Part shown: piece after piece, positions 53,410-64,000 of the stretch
How the letters are laid out: each line of letters starts with the position of its first letter
How positions within the stretch are numbered: position 1 is the stretch's first letter
Assembly: GCA_020055645.1 (NCBI GenBank)
Contig: CM034547.1
Span: 15,656,513-15,720,512, forward strand
Direction of reading: 5' to 3'
Origin: Tomocerus qinae
Taxonomy: Eukaryota; Arthropoda; Collembola; Entomobryomorpha; Tomoceridae
DNA: 64,000 nt
Notes under the pieces: model-generated
Seen by the model: the letters and a program-made list of their open reading frames with translations, nothing else
Database searches by the model: none
What the model was told of the DNA's origin: nothing
Translations under genes and position numbers: made by a program

Positions 53410-56400
53410 GTTGGAATTAGATATGAGAAAAGACTGCGAGGGTCTTCTGCTCTGCTCTGGATTTGATGGTTTCGTTTAGACAGTGACGTGCAGGAAAAAC
53501 GGTTGTACCTATTCATGTCAAAAAATCAGTGGTTCAAATTATTATTATGACTTCACAAGAAACACAACTATCAAATCTGTTTTATCTTCTAAAATCGACC
53601 TTTCCACTACGTTTATAAAATTGATCACAAAAAGTTTTAATAGTAGAAAAATGGAAGTAAAGGTTTAACTTATTTCTACTCTAGTTAATATATGTGTACA
53701 ACACACGTGGGTAAAATTAACTTATACTTATAAATAAGAAACATGTAGTAACTCCAAGGTAAGGTAATTTGAAAATTCTTGAAATGTATTCTTGAAAAAT
53801 GCTTGAAAGTTTTTGTCAGGTGGGACTGTTTTCACTTAATATTGGCAGCATGTACTTGAGACTAGGATGTATAAACATGGTAGTCGTAACTCATTGCGTT
53901 TCGTTTCTTAGGGTTTGGAAAGGTTATTTTATTAAATGGGTATAGTAGAGGGAGTGATGTCCTAGTCACTGCGTATATACTACCTACATAGTTCTTCTCG
54001 TTGTCTTTACGTGTTTCTTGTCTTGTCTTGGCTTTGATTGCTTGGCACACTACAGGAGACTTGAAAGCGAAGCAGAGGAAATTAATTAATCACTTCTTTC
54101 ACTTAGTTCCCTCAACGCCAACAGTGAAGCTGTATCATCTATTATATCTTGGCGTCTATCTAGCATACCCAGTTAGTCTCTTCCACTTCTCCGGTTGCTT
54201 CCCTTTCTTTATTCTACTGACTTTCACAACAGATGAGAAATCCCAACCAGCACAAGAGTATAGTCGAGAAAACCACTTCCTTTTACTTTAACGCATCTAA
54301 GAAAATCAAGTATATATAAATAGGCGAAAAGAGTTTGAAGTAGACTACAGATCCAGAGCTTACTGGTATTACACGCGATAGATTTACTATTCTAAGTAAA
54401 CTTGATTCTTGGATTTTAAAACCGTGGTCCAGATATTTAGCTCGTTTTCTTGACTGGAATAGCAGATAGAGAAAGAAAAGAATGTTCTGCTTCTCTGCTG
54501 TTTTTGTTTCCTTAACTTTCTTCCTTCAGTGTAGTAAAATAAATGTAATAGTAGAGCCGTATTCGCGGTGAACTACAGTAATCCTTACACAAAATACCGT
54601 TCTAATGTGAGTATTATTCTGACAGATTACTTCCCTTCTTTTCCCTGCTCTGGCTGAGTTGACTTGGGCAGGCTGGCGTGACTCCAGGATCTGTACATAT
54701 ATTATTATTGTACAAAGTACTGAAGTCTGTTCGGTTTCTGGAAACTATTATAGTATTCACTACTACTACTATTTGTAGGTAATCTAGGTGTGTGCCAAGA
54801 CTCCAGACAACAGTTGCCTGCCTCGCCACTTGCGGCTTCTGCTCTTACTTACTTACGTGTTACGTTACATATGCTATTAATTAGCTTTCTCCTTTTCCAC
54901 TTAGTATTCACTGCTTCCTAGTGAAATTAGAGAAGCCTTTTTCCTTTCAAAGTCACTGATGGCATACAGATAGATAAGTAAAACTGAATCTCCAGAGTTT
55001 TCTCTCCAAAAGAAATTTTCTAATGCTTATTTTCTTCCGTCGATGAGATGAGACGTTCCTTAATGTGCTGTATTTTCTCTGTGTAAAACAATTTTCCTTA
55101 GTTATTGCGATGTCGGGTTGAATACTAAATGTAGACATCCTGTTTCCTGCTCAAATTACTACAATTTACACGTAGATTTCCTTTTCTCCAGAGTGAAATG
55201 CGTTTTCTTGTTCACTGCGTAATTTTCTACATGCCGGTTTCCAATTATGTGATGTAATTCAAAATACCCGCACTGATAATACATTACAGCAACTGTTTAA
55301 TAAGTAGTAAATAGTAAAACGGTGTCTGTGATTAGGAAAAGTAATTTATAGTGGCCGTTAGAATTGAGTTTGTCTTTTAATTATCTGTAACAGTAGTCAG
55401 TAGTCGGTTTAGACTAGATTTGTAATTAATATTGAGTAATTTAGTGTAAGAGTATAATGTAAATAATAAATTGAGTAGTACTACTAGAATGTATTTACTC
55501 CAGTTGGTTGGTGCATATATTAAATAAATGTGGACATAGATCAGAAAGTAATTTTCTTACCGTGTAGCGCGTGTTTGTTGATACTTGCTTGAAGTCTGTT
55601 CTTTTGTTTCGTCCCGAGAAGTGGGTATGGAAGTAACTGGAGGCCGTAAGACTCCCGCCTCAACCGCAATGGCAGCAACAATCACAAAAGACTCGAGGCT
55701 CGGCAATAAATTTTGCAATGAGAGTTCCTCAGGGTGCAACCAGTCTAAAGCCAAAGACAAAATTATTAGTCGTTTGTGCCTTTGTCGACCCGGACTCTGT
55801 CAGTGCTACACTTGTTCATGTTCAACAGAAAATTCATGATGGAAACAATGGAACACAATACGACCGACCTCCATACCATAAATACCTTGGGAATTCCTTT
55901 CCCTCTCCTCTTTCTATGCACACTTTTCTCTACTTACTACGATCTCTAACCATGTTTTCGTCGACGAAATGTAATGTAACTCACCTAGCTCTATCTTATA
56001 CAGTAACATCTTTCTTACAACATTCACAAGAATACAAAACTACTAGAGTACGTATTCAGATACACGATAGAGTAGTCTACACAAGATAAAATTTTCTAAA
56101 TATCATGTAACTGCAAGTTGATTAAGGTTGAATCCTGTCTTCTTCATACAAACAAAGTACTCTGTACATGTAAAATGATAGTTTTTTCATATTATTAGTA
56201 TTTATACCGCAGATACAGAGGCGGTTTCGGGGAAACAGCATCACGCACATACAGAATAGAACAGATGAATACGTCAACATCTTATTTTCCCTCATATTAC
56301 ATTACATTTCATCACACCAAAGACCAAGGTAAACCACATTACTCCAAACACAAGGAAAACTCCCACTTGAATTCCCGCATATACACAAACGAAACCCGCA

Positions 56401-59400
56401 TCTTCCCACCCGCTGTTTTTCCTTTTACCTTTTCTTTCACCATATACTTTCACCTTATAGCTATTTCTGTAAATACTCTGACGTCTACAGAGGTCGAGAG
56501 AAAAAATGCAGGTTCGTGAGAGGGTATTCTTTAGATTTTTTTCATGAAAAGCAGTACACGTCCATCGGCAGCAATCAAGACACAAACACAAATGTGTAAA
56601 CAAAACCGAGACTACACTTATGTACACATAATAACGTTCAATTCAATTGGACACAGGCAGGAAAGCATCCCGAGCCTTTTACTTTAATAACAGGCTCTAC
56701 TTATTTAGGTATGTTGTCTACATCTATGTAATGGCATACTTACAGTTAATAGGGATGCACATAACTTGATACAATTTCATGTCCTTACTATTTATTTATA
56801 TATTAACTTTCTACACTACCATATCCCTCTTGAGTGTCTACATAATGCTATGATTACTATGTCCTCTTCCATTTTGCTAACCGTACGTTAAAATTTCACC
56901 AGTACAAAATAACATTTTTGGTTTTTGAACATTTGGAATTTTACACAGCTATCATTGTGTTTAATTAAAAATTTGGTAAAAGGAGGTTAAAAACAAATAA
57001 TTTTTTTGTATTGGAGAAAGTTTTATATCATGGAGATAGCAATTGAAACTATACTAATGAGGTTAAGTAGTGCAATTATTTTAACGTCTATAAAATTCCA
57101 CTGCATTGTTTAAAGGATAAAATGAAAGTAATTAGCACCAAAAATGACATTGCTAAAGTAGGTTTTAGTGTCTTGGTCGGGTTGAGTTAATAGAAGAGTC
57201 CAGAGAAAGTACTAGGTGAAAGAGAGTTGACTTTAAGTTTGAGTGGAGACTTAAGTAATTTTAAGTTGACATGACATGAGATGACGTTAGAAGGCAGTAA
57301 CACTTTATGGTTTTGCTTTCGTTGTTAGTATTGCTCTCGGTGCTTACTTAAGTTATAAACGAGTGGGAAGGGATTCATGACAAGACAAGAAAACTGTAGA
57401 CAGTGAAAAAACCTTAAGTTAGCTTACATAAACTAGTCTTTAATGCAATAATAGAAGGAACACTTATTTTAAGAGAGCTCACGAGACAGTAAGACAGCCT
57501 TACATATATTATGGAGGAGAAGAGTCTTAAAAGCTACAAGAAACTAGCTCCTTACATAAGTCACATATAATTGCCGAGTTATACAAGTCGTACAAATACA
57601 AAACGACTTCCTATGAATATGACATTACTCATACTAAAATACATAAGTTAAACTGGAGAAAGGGCAAGACAACATAAGCGATGATGATGGTTTGCCGCTG
57701 ACATGGCATCTCTCTCGCATAGCAATTCTAGATGTACAAATATGCTCCGTTTTTTCATTCCGTCGAAAAATCCCTCGTCTCCAGTAAGTAATAGGACTTG
57801 AAAACGAAGAGAAAATCATCGTTTGCTCAGAGAATCTATGAGTATGGAGTTTGTTCATCGGACTCTAACTATTACTAGGTTAGAGGGAGGACTATTAGAA
57901 ATGCAGAGGAGAGAGTGTTGTGCTCTTCTTCCAGAATGTACACAAAACGATGCCAAGCCAATCGTGAAAGTCGGACTCTTCTCTGCAGAGCCATAGATTA
58001 TTGTAGGAGAAAAGGCGAGAGCGTTGAGAAGACTATAGCAAACCCAAGACTAACGTCTTCAGGGACATAATTACTTCTTTTCTCAATTCTTCTCTCTGGT
58101 TTTCCATTTCTTACTCTTTTCTCAAAGCTTGGAGTTTCTTTTCTCAGTTGTCATTATTGCTGCCCTCATCTCCTTTTCTCCTCTGTGTACATCCATAGGT
58201 ACAAGACTATAAATAGATATTACTATTATGTCCGAATGTATGCTTAATACAGGTTTCCCCGTTTTCATCATTCTGAGTTGGCAGTTTGCTTTCACTTTAC
58301 TTTTCCCATTCTCTCTGTATAAACGTCTTTGAATTCTTTGTTCGTCCGCGAGAGAGACACACGAATTCACTAGAATCCGTTGTATCAATACATTTCGTTG
58401 CATTCATACAAAGTCTATATGGAAACTGCTTCCTTTATTTTCTCCGCCGGAAATTTTTACCTAAAAGAAACCTGTAAGAATAATGGGTCAAAAGAAGAAA
58501 AGTTAACTTTGTTTAGTTACTTCATACAGCTAAGTCCAGTTCTATATATTATTCTTCTCAGCTCAGTCATGTCAGGACATGACAACACAAATATATAGGC
58601 TGCGATGATAGCAACTTGCAAACATCCAACCCAGTCGACTTGAGTTTAGCACAAGTCTCTCGAGTCTTTCAACATTTTACTCGAGTTTTTTGGGTTTGGC
58701 GACTACAATAGGTCAGGAAAACAGGTAGCAACTTCTATAAAACTCTCCTGAATGTGTGCAAGTCAAGATAGAATAGAAAACCAACCATATCAGATCACAA
58801 GTTACAGCCAAAGAACATGAAATGCCTAAACTAAATTCAGTTTATTCTAGCAGCACTACTACCAGTGGGACAAACTTGGCAAAAAAACTCACAGCAACGA
58901 CAAAATAAGTATAAAGCTTTTCTTGCGACGTAACAACATGTAATCGTATTTAATAAAAGTAAAATTTGATCAGATTCAAAGTAAAAGCAATGAAGTTTCA
59001 AGTTGGCCAGAGCAGTGTCGAACTCGGATACGATACCGGAAAGTAAAAGTATCTTAAGATAGGATTCCTATTCTAGTACCAAAAGTGGGAATCGAATAAT
59101 GCGAAATCTGCTTTACACTCTCTCGCTCTGGTGAGAAATGAAATATGTTCAGCCTCTTAGCCAATGGAATCGGAGAATGTGGCGACATTGTCTCACTTAT
59201 TCCACTTTTCTCCCCTTCTTTCGGCTAAGTAGTCATTTCCCAAGCTTGGCATCCTCCCTTCTTTCAAAAATCAGAGATTATTGCTCTCATGCTGATTCTT
59301 TTACATTGCATTTCATTTCAGCACAATACGATGATGTTCCCAGGCATTAACATCGTCCAAGCTTAGTAGACTGTGCATTGTATAATATTTTTGAATACAA

Positions 59401-60404
59401 GCCACGCAATTCTCAGGATGTACAGTTAATACTAATTCTATTCATTATTGCATGGAGAGAAGATGTAACACAATAAATTTTTGAGAAATATAATGTACAA
59501 TATTATGAATATGAATGGGGAAGAAAAGAACAGTTTGACATAACTTAGAGTAAAGTGTAAAGATAGAGTTTAATGTAATAAGATAGTTCAGTATACAAAC
59601 ATAGTAGTTATACGGGGAAAGTACTTTTTCAACATTTTCGTCGATATAATAGGAAAGTAGAGTTGAAAAGACGAGGGAAGCACTAGCGCTTAGTGTAGTT
59701 ACTTAATATAAGATATTGCCCTCTTGTTCCCAGGCCAGAGACGAAGGAACTCCAGGAACTTACAGCACAGAAAACCGCATTGAGTATTTTAACGGGAGAA
59801 ATCGACTTAAACTACCTAAAACTACTTTCTTCTTTTCTCTTCGTAAAAATAACAGCCGCTCTGACAGATAAGATTCCCTTTTGTACCATTCAACCTGAAA
59901 TAAAGAATGGTGAAAGAATGAATGGGTAATGGTAAAGTGAGGATATCCTTTTCTATATATTACTAAAGAGGAAGATGTAACACTCGAATAATTCATAATT
60001 GCCCCACAATGGGTAATCTAGTTACCCAGTTGAATACTACACTTATTTTTTAAACCTAACTACACACACATGCTCATGCTTCATTGAACACACTCTAATC
60101 ATCTCCACAACCAAAGATAAAAATTGTGCTTCACAACTAAATAATCTATAAATGTCTAATACAGGTTGTGCAGCCGACTATTTAAGTTGAATAGTATTAC
60201 ATAGGACACAGTTTAGAATATGTAATTGTAAGTGCACATTCCTTAGAAAAGTTTTGACAACTTTACATATTGAGAGTGGATGTTAGAAATGGGTCAAACC
60301 AATCAGAGCAAACGGGGACTTGTCGGGGCCATGATCGAATACATAATATGATAGAAAACTAATGGACAAAGTAGGATGTCATAACTTATCGCTATTTCTG
60401 TCAG
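53410..60404. other. Region upstream of neurocalcin
   Basis: It contains the likely leader exon at 55561-55744 and otherwise many short open frames that I cannot support as genes. A segment at 56213-56328 has an acceptor-like (accgcag) and donor-like (CCAAG|GTAAAC) boundary with two open frames, so it is undecided. The neurocalcin promoter should lie to the right of 55744. Confidence 0.45.
55561..55744 (-). other. Putative upstream exon, probably 5' UTR of neurocalcin
   Basis: A very good acceptor (taattttgtctttggctttag) and a very good donor (CACG|GTAAGAAAAT) bound a 184-nt segment with elevated G+C. One frame is open throughout (60 codons, DWLHPEELSLQNLLPSLESF and onward), but it has no ATG. 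When joined to the sequence upstream of the neurocalcin ATG it is out of frame. It therefore reads best as a non-coding leader exon 2.1 kb upstream of the start exon. A coding exon of another minus-strand gene is possible. Confidence 0.4.
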
Positions 60405-60485
60405 TGGATTGCATTATGAGTGCTACAGGGAAGTACAGCGCAGACCAACTTGGACTTTTATGGAGGGAAGAAAAGTTTCCATGAG
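60405..60485 (+). other. Candidate internal exon of an unidentified plus-strand gene
   Basis: The acceptor gctatttctgtcag opens one base plus 26 codons (GLHYECYREVQRRPTWTFME, then GRKVSM) plus AG, with donor ATGAG|GTTTGT, a donor form also used in the CaaX gene. The terminal AG joins the leading T of the exon at 63741 in phase. A second frame (MSATGKYSADQLGLLWREEK...) is also open but stops just before the donor. I do not recognise the protein. Confidence 0.35.
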
Positions 60486-63400
60486 GTTTGTAGCACTTGA
60501 CTTGGTGGCAAGATTACGTACTTCATTGCAACTAATATGCTTTCACAGATACCTCAACCTCAAGTTTGTAAATTTATATTACATCATAGATTTCTAGTTA
60601 GTTAGTTACATGCTATGCAAAGGATACTAGGCTAGTGGGATACATTATTCTGGAAACTTTTCCCTGTACACCGACATGGATAGTTCAAGTTACTCGTTTC
60701 GACATGGAAAGGGCCAATGCCTACATACATAAGAGCACACTGCATCAAGAAGTAACTGAGGTAAGTAATGCATGTACTAGAAGAGTATCATCCAAAAGTT
60801 TCGTCTACCTTCCTTACTTACACTGACTCATGAAATCTAACGTGTGGTTTAAGTACACATGCCCTTTTTATCCTTCACAAAACTTTGTTATCTTTCTCCA
60901 TCAGTTCATAAGAATGGCCCAGAAAGTATTGGAAAATAAACATATCCCAAATAATTCCATTGGAGCAGTGTTGCTTGTATAATATATTTCATCCTTGCCC
61001 TCTGTATAAAAGGTAATACTGAAATCAAATTATTACTTTGACAGTAACAGGTACAGGTAATTGTATGACACATGGACTGCACAACTTTGCGTATATTTCT
61101 TGAGTCAGAGTGGAGAAGGATCTCTATTACCAATATAAATCAGAGAACGATCAACATACGAGAGAACATACGTATCAGGGATATGATAATATAGATTTAA
61201 GTGGACAGTAGGCAAATGATAATAGAATAAATTAGTCAAATCAGGGCTAGGTAAATTAGGATGAAAAGTTAATCACTGTCCAAAATACAATCGATGACAA
61301 CTACATAAAGGCCATGGGTGGCCTTTGGAGTACACAGAACTTCTTTTTAAATAAAGCCTGCTTTTTGGAAGAGAATACCTTCTACTTAAAGAGAAATTCT
61401 TGTTCTTTGTTGGTACTCCACAGGGAATAAAAATATAAAACACAATAATGCGTATAATGTATTGTATACACTGACTAATACATTTTTGATGTCATAAGTT
61501 CCAAACGCAATGCAAAAAATGAACGGAAATCAAAGGAAAGTGGTTTCTTTTTGTATAAAATTTCTAACGTAATGACAAACAATGTTTGTCCCAAAGCGTA
61601 TACAAAAAATAACATGTGTAGGCATATACAAGTGAATTTAAAAAAGTGTCTTCTGTTCTGAGTATTGTATAAGCTTAAAAAATTACACTAAATTATGTAA
61701 GTTATGTATATTGTGTACCTGGATGGATCTGGAATAAACTGAGAGCTCGAGTGAGATAAGATTATAAAGAAGTTTAGGTAAACAAAGTTTTGCAATGTGA
61801 CAACACACGACAAGAGGAAATTCCCTGTCTCGTTCTCCGTAAGATTATAATAATAGTAGTTAGAGTTGGATGTAAATAGGAAATAGAGTATAGAGGATGT
61901 AAAGATCTCAGTTACATTTAACTTGGTAGTAGATGCAAAGTAAGTGTTTTAATGGAGTTGGATATTCCAGTGACTGATGTGGCTTTGGCACTCAAGAACA
62001 TCACTCCGTGATCTTGGCGGATTCCCTTTGCAGCCGAAATAAATATAGGAAATTGAAAAACATGTTAACTCGATTTAAAAGCACTTAAAATAGAAACAAA
62101 CCTCTGAATTAAAAATGAACTGAATTGGGATAGAAGTTGAGAGAAGAGAGGAGGACGAGAGCGCATCTTCGACGTGAGCAATTGATCTGGTATGACACAG
62201 AAAGCAGAGTAGAAACAGAAGGATGTCTACAATTTAATACTTATATCACCTTGAGAGAAATACTTTTGTGTAGAACAGATAGACTTACACTTGCAGACTC
62301 ACTTCTCACACATTGAGCTGCAAACAGCAAAGTGAGTTTGCTACTCTTTTCCAGTAATCCTCCAAGGCAGGATTCAAATACCTAAAGGATTAACACAATG
62401 CCTACACTTACATACTTATTATATATGTATACTGCCTTCACTGTTATACTGCAACCTTAAATATTGCATTTTCTACTCTATATAATAATACAGCCTATAA
62501 TTTTTAGACAAACTGTTGCGAAAACGGGTAGAAAATTGTATATTCTAAGCCGATAGTCAATACTGCCCTTTCTTCTACAGCGGGATTTCCCAGCTAAAGT
62601 AGGTATGGATAATATTATACTATACTTGAGAATATTAGAAAGCTCCAAGAATATTCGTATGATTTAAGTAAATGTATATTTTAGTGTTCCTTACCTTACT
62701 TATTGCAAACTGGAACACAAAAGCACAGAGATAAAAAATTGAAGCCACAGATAGTCAGTAAGTTTGCTCAGACAGTAAAAATTCACAAATTACAGTCTGA
62801 AAAAACGGAGTTTATTATGAAATGCGTAATAAAGACTTGAGAATAAAATTGGCTCTGTTGATTACAAGTTGAAAACTAAAATATTGATTCTTGTTGAAAG
62901 AGCACAGACTTTTCCCTACAGATAAGTACAGCTCTGAATTTAAAGTAAACAGCAGACAACAAAGCTTAATTTAAATCATAATCCCACGCTTGTGTAGTTG
63001 TGTAAGCAAGTGTATATAAATATATAGTAGATAGTGAAAAATGCAGCGTAGCGCAATCTCCATTATAGTGTGGCTCTCCGATGAATAAATATTAGTTCCT
63101 TTTTTGCATATGGTGTCATTGGATGTGCAAATATGAAGGACGGAAACATCCAACGAGCAATAGCTGTCATAATAAAGTATACTAATACAATTTCATATTT
63201 GCATAACATGTAACGAAGTAAATATGGGAAGAGCCAACCACAAGCACTGACTGGGCAGGATTAAAATGCATAGCTAAACTTAGGAAGGAATACCTACACA
63301 TATGCATATAATATGTAAGTTAAGGAGTATAAGAGCTATATGAGGAATCCTTATTAAATGCCACAGTTATTTATGCATTAAAATAGGTTTGCATAAGGCA

Positions 63401-63740
63401 CGGGGCAGAGGAAGTTGAAGCAGTGGAAAGCAAAGCACTTAAAATCATATCTATATTAACGGATCTACATGCACAGACAAGTTTTAAGATCTGCCCACAC
63501 ATTTAAATATTTATACTTATTTGAGCCGTAAGGCAATGACACGGGAAGAGAATGGTTTTGAACATGATATTACTACACACTGTGTATAGTTCGTGGCATG
63601 TTACAATGTTATTAGTGTAAGTACGTCCATAAATATTTTACAGAAGTATTTTCTGTGATATAAAATTCATAGGTTCATTACTGAACCACAGGGAGAATGA
63701 CACATATAAATATTATGTAGTCTCTCGACTCTCTACCCAG
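60486..63740. other. Intervening DNA between the two right-edge candidate exons
   Basis: AT-rich; no convincing coding exon, RNA gene or repeat seen. It would be an intron if the two flanking exons belong to one gene. Confidence 0.4.
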
Positions 63741-63850
63741 TAGTAGTAGTAGTGCAGTGGTCTCTGACTCCCCTGGATTGGTGTCATCTAGTGTAACCGT
63801 ATTAGAAAAATTGAATGTTAAATTCGAATCGTTTCACCCGACATTGCAGA
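63741..63850 (+). other. Candidate internal exon near the right edge
   Basis: A strong acceptor (tctctcgactctctacccag) is followed by T and 36 open codons (SSSSAVVSDSPGLVSSSVTV, then LEKLNVKFESFHPTLQ) and one base, with donor CAGA|GTAAGA. Only this frame is open. The Ser-rich start overlaps a (TAG)n run. It would continue beyond the window; the gene is not recognised. Confidence 0.45.
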
Positions 63851-64000
63851 GTAAGAGTAGCTAAGTGGTTTTATAAAGACATGAAAATTGCTCAAGAGCA
63901 ACTCATGCTATGCGCGCCCGTAGTATTTCCTTTACAAACTGGAGAAAATGTTCGGTTTTAATTTCCTACCTTTAACCTTGGTCCTGACATGGCTTTATGT

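Noticed and set aside
56213..56328. Segment with acceptor- and donor-like ends upstream of neurocalcin
   Set aside because: Two different frames are open and neither is clearly protein-like. Its end phase would fit the exon at 60405, but that alone has a one-in-three chance.

Overview
This is a eukaryotic, AT-rich (roughly two-thirds A+T by eye), gene-poor stretch of animal genome. Genes are split by GT-AG introns ranging from 133 bp to about 25 kb. There are no operons and no bacterial features. One gene encodes a neurocalcin/hippocalcin-type calcium sensor with the residues typical of arthropods. A single F-box/leucine-rich protein of the kind expanded in springtails lies beside it. I therefore infer an arthropod, perhaps a springtail, but the taxon is only a guess. 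The listed coding exons were joined by hand from splice signals and codon phase.

Layout. (1) 5658-32499, plus strand: a four-exon gene for a small (174 aa) hydrophilic protein ending in a prenylation-type CaaX box (CVIQ) after a polybasic stretch. Its second intron is 25.4 kb and holds a phase-compatible alternative first exon at 22151-22245 (predicted 142-aa isoform). The intron also holds several minus-strand open exon-like segments (21735-21892, 27164-27395, 28920-29150) that I cannot assign. (2) 36431-38072, plus strand: a two-exon F-box protein gene of 502 aa. (3) 40709-53409, minus strand: neurocalcin, four coding exons, 192 aa, convergent with the F-box gene. Its third intron holds a candidate alternative last exon (41806-41997) that would replace EF-hand 4. 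An upstream, probably untranslated exon lies at 55561-55744. (4) 45517-48134, inside neurocalcin intron 1: a complete but non-coding LTR retrotransposon (2,618 bp) with two apparently identical 708-bp LTRs, a 4-bp target duplication (GCGG), a tRNA primer site and no gag-pol. (5) 60405-63850, plus strand: two phase-compatible candidate exons of a further gene running off the right edge.

Most of the rest is intron or intergenic DNA in which I see no gene. The most interesting items are the LTR element, with its row of RNA-hairpin-like repeats sharing one loop and differing by compensatory stem changes, and the two candidate isoform switches: an alternative start in the CaaX gene and an alternative C-terminus in neurocalcin.
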